Made by a program: the position numbers and the translations under genes. Under the pieces are notes generated by a model that did not search any database, was not told the origin of the DNA, and was given only the letters and a program-made list of their open reading frames with translations. From assembly GCA_019694875.1 (NCBI GenBank), contig JAIBBC010000001.1, forward strand, positions 62,001-126,000: 64,000 nucleotides of DNA. Reading direction: 5' to 3'. The stretch is from Cyclobacteriaceae bacterium (GTDB lineage: Bacteria; Bacteroidota; Bacteroidia; Cytophagales; Cyclobacteriaceae). How positions within the stretch are numbered: position 1 is the stretch's first letter; every line of letters begins with the position of its first letter. Of this stretch, positions 16,451 through 24,423 are shown piece by piece.

Positions 16451-17494
16451 TCACAACGATGCCATATCAATCACAAACCGGTACTTCACATCGCCTCTCA
16501 GCATGCGTTCGTAGGCCTCGTTGATGTAATTAATGTTGATCAGTTCAATGTCGGAAACAATGTTGTGCGCGGCACAATAGTCGAGCATCTCCTGGGTTTC
16601 CGGAATACCGCCAATGGACGAACCGGCAATGCTTCTGCGGTTGCCCAGCAGCGCAAAGCCCATCAACTCGATTGGTGTTGGCGGAATACCCACACAAATC
16701 ATTGTGCCGTTGGTGTTCAGCATGCGCAAAAGTGCGTTGTAATCGTGCGGAGCGGAAACGGTATTGATGATGAAATCAAACTTGCTCTTCAAGTCTTTCA
16801 TCTGTTTGGCATCGTTCAGCAAAGCAAAATGATGTGCGCCCAGTTTCCGGGCATCGGCCTCTTTGTTAGGGGAAGTACTGAGCATCGTTACATCCGCCCC
16901 GAATGCTGCCGCAAACTTCAGCGCCATGTGGCCCAGGCCACCGAGTCCAACCACGGCAACCTTATGCCCCTTCCCTACCTTCCAATGACGCAAAGGTGAA
17001 TACGTGGTAATTCCTGCACATAATAATGGAGCAACATTCGCCAGCGGAAGCTTGTCTGAAACTTTCAACGCAAACTCTTCTGCCACCACCATCTTATTTG
17101 AATATCCACCGTAGGTAACTCCGCCATGAACTTTGTCGCGGGCGTTATATGTACCGGTCGCACCGTTGTAACAATATTGCTCCAGACCTTGCCTGCAGTT
17201 TTCACACTCGCGGCACGAGTCGACCAAACAGCCTACTGCTGCCAAATCGCCCACTTTAAATTTCTTTACCTGTGCACCCACCTGCGTTACTTTGCCCACA
17301 ATTTCGTGGCCCGGCACCATCGGGTACAGCGATCCGCCCCATTCGTTGCGCGCCTGGTGAAGATCGGAATGACAAACACCACAGTATAAAATGTCGAATT
17401 GAACGTCTGAAGGACCAACTTCTCTTCTTTCGAAGTTAAAAAACTCAAGTTTTGACGTTGACGTTTGGGCTGCGTAACCTTTTGTGGCAATCAT
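16451..17494 (-). CDS. Zinc-dependent NAD(P) alcohol dehydrogenase, cinnamyl-alcohol/YahK type
   Basis: A 347-residue cytosolic medium-chain dehydrogenase that should interconvert aldehydes and primary alcohols. The catalytic zinc site is in CGVCHSDLH (about residues 38-46) with the GHE motif (PGHEIVGKV); the structural zinc loop has four Cys (CRECENCRQGLEQYC at about 94-108). The nucleotide fold has GLGGLGHMALKFA near 178-190, and the STSPNK stretch after the second strand is usual in NADPH-preferring members. Length and motif order fit the YahK/CAD subfamily well. The natural substrate cannot be read from the sequence, and neighbours give no pathway. Confidence 0.93.
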   Translation of the reverse strand: MIATKGYAAQTSTSKLEFFNFERREVGPSDVQFDILYCGVCHSDLHQARNEWGGSLYPMVPGHEIVGKVTQVGAQVKKFKVGDLAAVGCLVDSCRECENCRQGLEQYCYNGATGTYNARDKVHGGVTYGGYSNKMVVAEEFALKVSDKLPLANVAPLLCAGITTYSPLRHWKVGKGHKVAVVGLGGLGHMALKFAAAFGADVTMLSTSPNKEADARKLGAHHFALLNDAKQMKDLKSKFDFIINTVSAPHDYNALLRMLNTNGTMICVGIPPTPIELMGFALLGNRRSIAGSSIGGIPETQEMLDYCAAHNIVSDIELININYINEAYERMLRGDVKYRFVIDMASL

Positions 17495-17568
17495 ATCGGT
17501 TTGATTTTGGTATACAAGTTAAAACATGTAAGGCGATAAAAAGTTCTTTCGAACAAGTATGCTCAAAC

Positions 17569-17599
17569 AAAAAAGTCCCGACATCGTCAGGACTTTTTT
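17569..17599 (-). terminator. Rho-independent terminator of the Lys-rich peptide gene
   Basis: AGTCC-c-GAC, loop ATC, GTC-a-GGACT with A6 on one side and T6 on the other. It starts 22 bases beyond the small gene's stop codon and can also work rightwards. Confidence 0.8.
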
Positions 17600-17620
17600 A
17601 TTTCATTGATCAGTGATCAA

Positions 17621-17692
17621 TTACTTCTTCTTCTTTGCAGCTTTCTTTTTAGTTGCCTTTTTCTTAGCTGCTTTCTTCGCTTTCTTTGCCAT
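17621..17692 (-). CDS. 23-residue Lys/Ala-rich basic peptide
   Basis: An ATG-to-TAA frame coding for a peptide made almost only of Lys and Ala (MAKKAKKAAKKKATKKKAAK plus three further Lys): 15 Lys, 6 Ala, one Thr after the initiator Met. The composition matches the tails of histone-H1-like bacterial proteins, so nucleic-acid or ribosome association is the natural guess, but no function is shown. It is supported as a real gene by a TTTG-N19-TACCTTAA promoter 30 bases upstream on the same strand and by a strong terminator 22 bases downstream, making it an independent transcription unit. It could alternatively be read as a small RNA with a by-chance frame, but the purely Lys/Ala coding makes that less likely. 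Confidence 0.7.
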   Translation of the reverse strand: MAKKAKKAAKKKATKKKAAKKKK

Positions 17693-17721
17693 AGCGTTGA
17701 TAGTTTTAGTTAAACATACTG

Positions 17722-17752
17722 TTAAGGTACTACTTCATTCTGAAATAACAAA
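17722..17752 (-). promoter_or_regulatory. Promoter of the Lys-rich peptide gene
   Basis: On the minus strand TTTG (17749-17752) and TACCTTAA (17722-17729) are separated by exactly 19 bases, as in the Bacteroidota -33/-7 consensus TTTG-N19-TAnnTTTG (the last two bases of the -7 box differ). The start codon follows 30 bases after the -7 box. Confidence 0.6.
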
Positions 17753-17881
17753 GTTTTAACAGTTTTTTTCGTGTTTACCGATGCTTGCATGATCAACTCG
17801 CAACTCAACACATGATGCATGAATCATGTTATCGAACAAAAATTATCTTCAACAATTACTTGAAGTGACGATCAATCATCA

Positions 17882-19492
17882 TCACTTCACATACTTCACA
17901 ACCGGATACATAACAGGCTTTGTGTTCACACCTTGCTTCTCTAAATATTCATCAAAGAAGTTCCAGGTAATGTACCCATCATCGGATTCGGGTTCTAATA
18001 AATAGAAAGCAAGATTGCCTAACGGTTGCGCAAGCTCTACTACGTAGTCGCCTTTGGCAAACTTCTGCTTTTTTGTAACAAATTTACCATTAACTCGTGC
18101 CATAAAGTGGCCTTCAAACTTGCGCTGCGCCTTCTCAAGCTTTGAAACTTCAAATACTTCAACCTCTTTGGTGGTTGATTTCGTGAGCAGTGTAACAACA
18201 ACTCCGTGTCTCTTCAGATTTTCGGCTACTGCTGAAAATGCGGCAGGAATGATGTAGCCTTTCGGCAATGTACTCTCAACCTCGGCATCGAACTTTGCAT
18301 GATAGGTAACGCCATCAACGGAAATCATGTTGCCCGTGCGGTAATAACCGGGTGACCCGTCTGCTTTTGTATACGATACATAATCATATGTTGGAAAATT
18401 ATTCAGCTGCTCCAGCGGAACCATCTTGTACCGCACGCCCTTTTTCGCTTTTCCTGCCTCGGCCGTTACTGTCTGAATCGTTTTCGCATCCGCTTCTTTT
18501 GTGATTCGCTGAATTTCTTTCGACTGTGTGTTAGTATGTTCAAGAATTTCCAATGCGAAAGAGTACGTTGAAAATATCCGCTGGTAGAATCGTTCATGAG
18601 CAAATGCCTCGCTCAAAATACCGATCCGGTTACGGAGACTGAATTGATTCACGAGATAACGCGGATGATGGTTATAAGTATAAAAGTTTTTCGGAGGCCA
18701 CGCTTCGCGCACATCATAATCCCCGTAAGGGCCAAAATTCAGGTCATACTTTTTCTTAACCGTTTCCGTAATGCCCTTTAACATGGTGATTGTGTAGTCG
18801 TAGGTCGACTTCTCGCCCGCATAGTGATAGCTGGGTGCCCACGTCAGGTTCCATGCATGCCAAGTCCCGTTGGTGGTGTGCAGATCAACAAACACATGCG
18901 GATCCCACGGACCGATGATGGTTGTAAACAAGCCGTTAGTTTCCGGTGTTTCCATCTTCACTCCATCACGGTTCAGATCGTAACCCTGACTATTTTCGCG
19001 GTCGCCAATTTCAAGCGGACTGTCTTCCTGCGAGGGTCGTTTGCCTGCCGCCATCTTATCGTTGCTGTCGGTATTATAAATCGGGGCAAAGAGGATGATC
19101 TGATTGTCGAGAAGATGTTTCTTACTACCCAGCAAAATATCGCGCATGAGCATCATCACACTCTCCTTGCCTTCCACCTCACCTGCGTGAATATTCCCCT
19201 GGATATAAACAATCACTTTACCGCTGGCTTTTGCCTCAGTGGCAGTGGTGATTTTGGGTCTTGAAAGAACCGCAACCGGAATATCTTTTCCTTCCGGGCT
19301 TTTGCCCATCGAAGTCAGGTAAACTTCACTGCTTTTCGACTCGATAGCTTTCAAAAAAGCCATAACCTCGGCATGGGTTGAAGTCTTACTAAAGTTCGAT
19401 TTCTCCGGGGTCAGGAGCAGGTCTTCCGTCCAACGCGTCTGGGCCTCCACGGTAAAAGCCCATGCACATAATATAAAGAGTATGCCTTTCAT
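17882..19492 (-). CDS. M14-family zinc carboxypeptidase, exported
   Basis: A 536-residue exported metallopeptidase. The signal peptide ends at about VEAQ (residue 18). Zinc ligands are visible as HxxE (His102 and Glu105 in NIHAGEVEGKE) and His205 in FVDLHTTNG; the substrate-binding Arg175 is in YDLNRDG, and the catalytic Glu295 is in GILSEAFAHE. The layout fits M14 carboxypeptidases that trim peptides in the periplasm or outside the cell. The C-terminal 180 residues (from about 355) form an extra beta-rich domain without recognised motif. The gene stands alone; the next gene is divergent. Confidence 0.9.
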   Translation of the reverse strand: MKGILFILCAWAFTVEAQTRWTEDLLLTPEKSNFSKTSTHAEVMAFLKAIESKSSEVYLTSMGKSPEGKDIPVAVLSRPKITTATEAKASGKVIVYIQGNIHAGEVEGKESVMMLMRDILLGSKKHLLDNQIILFAPIYNTDSNDKMAAGKRPSQEDSPLEIGDRENSQGYDLNRDGVKMETPETNGLFTTIIGPWDPHVFVDLHTTNGTWHAWNLTWAPSYHYAGEKSTYDYTITMLKGITETVKKKYDLNFGPYGDYDVREAWPPKNFYTYNHHPRYLVNQFSLRNRIGILSEAFAHERFYQRIFSTYSFALEILEHTNTQSKEIQRITKEADAKTIQTVTAEAGKAKKGVRYKMVPLEQLNNFPTYDYVSYTKADGSPGYYRTGNMISVDGVTYHAKFDAEVESTLPKGYIIPAAFSAVAENLKRHGVVVTLLTKSTTKEVEVFEVSKLEKAQRKFEGHFMARVNGKFVTKKQKFAKGDYVVELAQPLGNLAFYLLEPESDDGYITWNFFDEYLEKQGVNTKPVMYPVVKYVK

Positions 19493-19575
19493 AAGGGAGT
19501 TTAGGGTTTATCGCATCAAGCTAGCCAAGTTCGGTTTAAAACAAAATCTGCTTTCCGGCAATGGAAAGAAATCCT

Positions 19576-19593
19576 ATCCGTGCTGCACGGTAT
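19576..19593. promoter_or_regulatory. 18-bp near-palindrome, copy 1 of 2 (candidate operator)
   Basis: ATCCGTGCTGCACGGTAT, a near-perfect inverted repeat (CCGTG/CACGG arms, AT ends), 70 bases before the start of the secreted-protein gene at 19664. The same 18 bases with a single change recur at 22158-22175 upstream of a NarL regulator gene. No other copy was noticed in the window. Confidence 0.5.
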
Positions 19594-19663
19594 GGCAAAA
19601 TGCACTCATGTTGGTATGGAGCAGCGGCAGGCGGCCCTCTACTTTTAATAAAAAATTTAAGCC

Positions 19664-21373
19664 ATGAAAAAATTAACAACCTCCTTAAACCCCAGACCAG
19701 TCTGGTTGCTTTGCGCAATCATGTTCTTGTCTGCTACCATGAGCCTGGCGCAGGTCAGCTACATGGAAAATGAAGTCGCGCACCAGGTATCGAACAAAGC
19801 CGAGCAGGGCTATTTGGGCGATGTAAATATGGATGCAGACAAAAAAGAGATCACGCTCTCATTTGTTACGGCAACTAAAGCCAAGAAGATTAAAGTTGAA
19901 AAATATGTTTTCGACTATGATCTGAATTTCAAAACTTCTGAAAAGGAAGAGTATGAATACGCGAAAGACGTGAAGTCTAAGTACAAGTGGTTCAAGTTCC
20001 GTAATGAAGAAGTCGAAAAAACCATCGGGGTTACTGCCGAACCTACCATGATGGGCAACCTCGTGTTCAAACGCAAGGAGATTACGAGTTTCTGGAGCTG
20101 GTATTATGGCGGCTATCGCACAGAAACAAAAGTTACCGACAAGCTGAAGCCAAGAAACGATGAAGGTAACAAGTACTTCTACCGCGGGCACTTCGACAAT
20201 GACGAAACCGGTGAGTTATTGGCGCTCGTATCTCCGAAAATCAACGGAAAAGATATGTATAAAATGGGCATGGAGTTCAACGTGCTGAAAGTTGATAAAG
20301 ACCTGAATATCGTAAGCAAAACAGACATCAAGTTCGATCATCCGCAATTCCTGATCTGGAAAGGCGTATTTGATAACACCGGTGATTTCGCAGCCGTTTT
20401 CGCACCTACAGCCGGAATGGGCATCAAAGAAGAATCAGACAAGCCAACCGAATACACCTACGTAAAAATCAATCCGAAGGGAGAAGTTGTGGAACGGATA
20501 CCCTTCGAAACAAAAGCTACCCGCTGGATGATTGGTGGAGTGTTCGAAAAAGACGGAGCAACAACAATTTATGGAGCGGGTTTCAAAATCAACAAGCCGA
20601 AAGATGCCTATGCAGATTTCAAAAACTATGCTCCTGTATACAAAGGTTTCGATAACATGCAGGTGGTTGGTATCAAAGGCGGGAAAATTCAATATGTTTC
20701 AACACCCAACCTTGATGAAATTGCCAGCAAAACAGTAGCCCCTTCCGGACAAAAGAAAGCGAAAGAGTATGACGGGGGTCGCATCCGTGTAACCGGTGTA
20801 CAAACTGCACCGAACGGGGACGTAATGATTATGGCACAAATGCTTACATACAATGCCGTTAGCCAGATGGTGATCTACAAAGACTTTTTGGTATTCCACT
20901 TTGGCGGAAATGGTGAGCTGAAAAAATTGTACAGCATCGATACTCCAGCGAAGGGCGGTCTCTACAATTCAACCGATCCGGTAAGCTCGCCGGCAACCCG
21001 TCCGTCTGACTCTGAAATTTTCATCAGCGAGGATGGCAAAACTGCGCTCTGGACTACCGCATTAGTTACAAAAGTTGACAAATCGACTGTAACCTACTAC
21101 TTCCTGAACGAGAAAACCACAACGTGGACACCACGCGAACAATTGCTGGTGAGTACAATCGATCTTGCTTCCGCGAACATGACCGAAGTTCAAACGGTGG
21201 GTGACGGTACAAAAGGAAAGAAAGATTTCTTTTTGCGGAAAGACATTCGCTTTGTACCGTTTGGTGACGGAAAGCGGGTACTGGTAATTGGCGAAGACCG
21301 GATGAGCGTGGGTGTGTTCAGCAAGAACGACAACTACATCTATCTCGGTAAGCTGAGCATAGCCAAGAAATAG
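19664..21373 (+). CDS. Exported protein of unknown function
   Basis: A 569-residue protein with a signal peptide (residues 1-30, core LLCAIMFLSATMSLAQ). I do not recognise the family. The sequence is rich in short beta segments with Gly and Lys (KDMYKMGMEFNVLKVDKDLNI, DKPTEYTYVKINPKGEVVERI, DGKTALWTTALVTKVDKSTVTYYFLNEK), which suggests propeller or beta-sandwich repeats. There is no lipobox, no type IX sorting tail and no enzyme motif, so it is probably periplasmic. It is monocistronic, with a terminator 24 bases after the stop, and lies beside a two-component pair whose regulator gene shares its 18-bp upstream palindrome; control by that regulator is inferred. Confidence 0.72.
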   Translation: MKKLTTSLNPRPVWLLCAIMFLSATMSLAQVSYMENEVAHQVSNKAEQGYLGDVNMDADKKEITLSFVTATKAKKIKVEKYVFDYDLNFKTSEKEEYEYAKDVKSKYKWFKFRNEEVEKTIGVTAEPTMMGNLVFKRKEITSFWSWYYGGYRTETKVTDKLKPRNDEGNKYFYRGHFDNDETGELLALVSPKINGKDMYKMGMEFNVLKVDKDLNIVSKTDIKFDHPQFLIWKGVFDNTGDFAAVFAPTAGMGIKEESDKPTEYTYVKINPKGEVVERIPFETKATRWMIGGVFEKDGATTIYGAGFKINKPKDAYADFKNYAPVYKGFDNMQVVGIKGGKIQYVSTPNLDEIASKTVAPSGQKKAKEYDGGRIRVTGVQTAPNGDVMIMAQMLTYNAVSQMVIYKDFLVFHFGGNGELKKLYSIDTPAKGGLYNSTDPVSSPATRPSDSEIFISEDGKTALWTTALVTKVDKSTVTYYFLNEKTTTWTPREQLLVSTIDLASANMTEVQTVGDGTKGKKDFFLRKDIRFVPFGDGKRVLVIGEDRMSVGVFSKNDNYIYLGKLSIAKK

Positions 21374-21396
21374 TTAATTTGGCTTGATTGGAAAAG

Positions 21397-21423
21397 GGGC
21401 TGTCGAAAGGCAGTCCTTTTTTT
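21397..21423 (+). terminator. Rho-independent terminator
   Basis: GGGCTGTC, loop GAAA, GGCAGTCC (two G-U pairs) followed by T7-T8. It ends the secreted-protein transcript before the convergent regulator gene. Confidence 0.75.
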
Positions 21424-21450
21424 ATGCGTTACATACAACAGGAAGCTATA

Positions 21451-22068
21451 TCAGATAAGGTTGTTCGCGTAGGCGAATTTGATTAAACCAACCAACGAGT
21501 TGGTACCCGTTTTCTTGAAAATGTTTTTCCGGTGTGTTTCCACGGTGCGTTCGCTGATAAACAACTCCTCGGCAATATCTTTGTTAGTATACTCCTTTGC
21601 GATCAGCTTTAGAATTTCACGTTCACGATCCGTCAGCAACCTGCCCTCATCGGGATTGTTGAGATTGGTAATGAGCATTTTGTTAACATCGCTGCTCAGG
21701 TAAACTTTACCCTGGCTCACATCGCGAATAGCATTCAGCAATTCTTTGTGCGTATCATTTTTCAGTACATACCCGTTCACCCCCGCTTTCAGAATCTCCT
21801 TTACGAGGTGAACTTCATCGTGCATGCTCAGCACAATGACTTTCGTATTCGGGGCGATGCGCTTAATGGTGTTTACCAGCGAAAGGCCGTCCATTTCAGG
21901 AAGGCTGTAGTCGGTAATGATCAGGTCAACCTCGTTTTTCTTCAGAAATTCAAGCGCAGCCTCAGCACTGCCCGCCTGCCCGACAACAGTAAGATCATCT
22001 TCTTTACTAAGCAGGCTCTTTACGCCATCCAGCAGAATTGTATGATCATCGACCAGCAGAATCTTCAT
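21451..22068 (-). CDS. NarL/FixJ-type response regulator
   Basis: A two-component regulator of about 205 residues. The start at 22068 gives MKILLVDDHTILLDG, the usual receiver beginning; an upstream in-frame ATG at 22122 would add 18 residues with no receiver character. The acidic pair is DD at 7-8, the phosphoacceptor is the Asp of LIITDYSLPEMDG, and Lys is in VLKND. The DNA-binding domain LTDREREILKLIAKEYTNKDIAEELFISERTVETHRKNIFKKTG is a standard LuxR-type helix-turn-helix. The TPR kinase gene lies directly upstream on the same strand. A palindrome sits 89 bases upstream of the chosen start. Unlike the other three NarL regulators here it lacks the GGAPMS linker. Confidence 0.93.
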   Translation of the reverse strand: MKILLVDDHTILLDGVKSLLSKEDDLTVVGQAGSAEAALEFLKKNEVDLIITDYSLPEMDGLSLVNTIKRIAPNTKVIVLSMHDEVHLVKEILKAGVNGYVLKNDTHKELLNAIRDVSQGKVYLSSDVNKMLITNLNNPDEGRLLTDREREILKLIAKEYTNKDIAEELFISERTVETHRKNIFKKTGTNSLVGLIKFAYANNLI

Positions 22069-22157
22069 ACGCACGGTTTTGTTTGACCTGCTAAAAATAC
22101 GGAAGATACCGGAAGGGATCATACCGGTAAATAAAACTTAGTGGAATACTAATTTCC

Positions 22158-22175
22158 ATCCGTGCTACACGGTAT
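22158..22175. promoter_or_regulatory. 18-bp near-palindrome, copy 2 of 2 (candidate operator)
   Basis: ATCCGTGCTACACGGTAT, identical to copy 1 at 19576 except for one central base. It lies in the gap between the kinase stop (22226) and the regulator start, and 17 bases upstream of TAAGTTTT, a seven-of-eight -7 box match on the minus strand. Confidence 0.5.
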
Positions 22176-22225
22176 TTATACCCGGGTTAAGGAGTTAAAC
22201 AAAATTACGGTAGTCTTTGACGATG

Positions 22226-24247
22226 TTAAGAGATTTGCTGCGCCTGAGCACGCATTTCAGCGTTCGCGACATGAAGCGGAATCCGAATGATCATGGAAGT
22301 TCCTTTATGTCCGGGGGCTGAATCGACTTCTACTTCTCCTTTCACCAAATTCACCCGCGACTTGATATTTTTCCAACCGTTTCCGTTGCTGTTTTCAAGC
22401 GTGCCGGTGTCAAAGCCATTACCATTATCTTCTACCGTAATGCTGATTTCCTCTTCATGACCCACCAGTTGCACTTCGATCTTCGTAGCGTGGGCATACT
22501 TAATCACATTATTGATCCACTCCTGAATAATGCGATACAGCGAGATCTCATACACTTCATGTAAACGCTCCGGAATCTCGTAACCCGAAACCGTTACAAC
22601 GATCTTTCCGGTTTGGTTGACACGCAGGGCCATTTCCTGCAATGCAGGAAGTAGTCCGCGCTGAATAAGGGTTTGCGGCATCAGGTTAAAGGCAATGCTG
22701 CGAATCTCCGTGTGCATATCGTTCAGAATTTTATCCGATCGATCGGCAATGGAAAGTTTATCTTCAACTGAAGAGTTTTTATCGAGTTGGCTAACCATCA
22801 GCCGCAGCGATGAGATTAGTTGTCCCATGCCATCGTGAAGATCCTGAGCAAAACGCTTGCGCTCATTTTCCTGAGAGCGGATGGTGGCATCGATGAACGC
22901 TTCGCGAACAGCCAGTTGTTTCTCGTTCTCAGCAAGTTGTTGCTTACGTCTGAACCGGCCGCGGGCGAGCAAAAAGATGATTACCAGCAAACCCACAATG
23001 ATTGTCAGCGCACCGATAATCAAATACGTGCGCCCTAATAAAATACGCTGTGACGCAAGTTCGGCATGCTGCACGGCAATTTGCTGTTCCTTCTTGTCGG
23101 TTTCATAGGTCACCAGCAACTCATCCAGGTTTTTACGACTGCGTTCATTCGAGAGGGAATCCTCAATGGCTTTGTAGTGAACATAGTTTGTTAATGCGTT
23201 TCTGAAATCACCGGTCTTTTCGTACAACTGATAGAGGTTAAGACGAATTTTGCTTTCCTCAATTTTCAGATTTTTTGCTTTCGCAGAATCCAGGGCAGCT
23301 GAATATGTTTTTTCGGCCAACGCATATTTCTTCTGGAGCGAATAAATTCTTCCCAAGTTGCTCATGCTTGAAGTCAGGCCCTGATAATCGCTTGTAGCCT
23401 TTCGCAACGCAATGGCACGATTGATCAGCAGTAACGCGCTATCGTATTTTCCGGTAACCGTTAAATGTTCCGCCAGATTGTTGTAGGCAATGGACTCATA
23501 TTGAGGCACCTTACCGGGAGGCATTTTTCTCAAAGCTTTTCTCCAGTACCATGCAGCGCTGTCGAAATGATTCTCGCGGTAGTGAACATTCCCGATATTG
23601 ATCAACACCTGGGCAGCCATTACCGAATCTTTGCTCTTATTATGAATGGCGACCGCTTTGAGATAATACTCGCGTGCCTTATTGTATTGCTTTTGCATTT
23701 CAAAAACTGCGGCCACATTATTCAGGGCCTGCGCCACGCCTATGCCGGTCTTAAGTTCTTCATACATTTTCAGCGCCCTCATTTGTGCAGCTAAACTTTT
23801 CTCGTAGTTACCCAACTTAAACCAGGCCGCGCCAATTTTAATATTCAGAGACGCCACACCGCTTTTGTCGTTCAACTTTTCACGAATAGCAGCGCCTTCT
23901 TCCCACACACCGATTGCTTTCTCCAGGTCGCCTGTATAGAAATAAGCAAGACCGAGGTCGCTCCGCGATTGTGCTGCGCCCTTCATAAAATGAATTTTAT
24001 CAGCCAGCGCAGCCGCTTGTTTGCCCAGAATAATAGAAGAGTCGGGGTTTATCGACAAGTATGAATAGCACAGGTCGTCTAGCGCCTTTACGCGTGTTGT
24101 ATCCGGTGCATTGGATTGAACAACTCGCTTTAAACTATCGATTTGCGCAACGGCCGATAAAGTAAGTGTCAGAAAAATTGCGATGAAAACACCAGTGCAA
24201 GGGATAAAACCTTGAAAGGCAGGTTTTTTACAGGTTTGGTTCATCAA
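22226..24247 (-). CDS. TPR-containing membrane sensor histidine kinase
   Basis: A 673-residue sensor. After a signal/anchor (to about 35) it has some six or seven TPR units between about 45 and 370 (for example GDLEKAIGVWEEGAAIREKL, YEKSLAAQMRALKMYEEL, YNKAREYYLKAVAIH), one membrane helix at about 400-425, then a HisKA_3 region with H-box QDLHDGMGQL (His471), an N-box QEWINNVIKYA at about 575-585, and DNGNGF at 607-612. The ATPase domain is complete. Kinases of this type usually phosphorylate NarL regulators, and one follows on the same strand after a 157-base gap that contains the palindrome, so the regulator may also be transcribed alone. The signal sensed by the TPR domain is unknown. Confidence 0.92.
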   Translation of the reverse strand: MMNQTCKKPAFQGFIPCTGVFIAIFLTLTLSAVAQIDSLKRVVQSNAPDTTRVKALDDLCYSYLSINPDSSIILGKQAAALADKIHFMKGAAQSRSDLGLAYFYTGDLEKAIGVWEEGAAIREKLNDKSGVASLNIKIGAAWFKLGNYEKSLAAQMRALKMYEELKTGIGVAQALNNVAAVFEMQKQYNKAREYYLKAVAIHNKSKDSVMAAQVLINIGNVHYRENHFDSAAWYWRKALRKMPPGKVPQYESIAYNNLAEHLTVTGKYDSALLLINRAIALRKATSDYQGLTSSMSNLGRIYSLQKKYALAEKTYSAALDSAKAKNLKIEESKIRLNLYQLYEKTGDFRNALTNYVHYKAIEDSLSNERSRKNLDELLVTYETDKKEQQIAVQHAELASQRILLGRTYLIIGALTIIVGLLVIIFLLARGRFRRKQQLAENEKQLAVREAFIDATIRSQENERKRFAQDLHDGMGQLISSLRLMVSQLDKNSSVEDKLSIADRSDKILNDMHTEIRSIAFNLMPQTLIQRGLLPALQEMALRVNQTGKIVVTVSGYEIPERLHEVYEISLYRIIQEWINNVIKYAHATKIEVQLVGHEEEISITVEDNGNGFDTGTLENSNGNGWKNIKSRVNLVKGEVEVDSAPGHKGTSMIIRIPLHVANAEMRAQAQQIS

Positions 24248-24423
24248 GAACGGTTTTGGCAGATAATTCTACCAAGAATTATGAGAAGTACAAACAATCA
24301 GCCCCACCATGTTGGGGGCAAATTTTTAACCGGTTTCAATCGATTTCGTTAGTTTTTATTCGTAAGTGGTTCATTATCTAACCATATATTCTCATTTTTA
24401 AAGTTAAAACCAATCACTACGGT

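Noticed and set aside
16208-16999. A 263-residue plus-strand open frame
   Set aside because: It overlaps the alcohol dehydrogenase and lipoprotein genes in antisense; Cys/His-rich shadow of the well-supported minus-strand genes.
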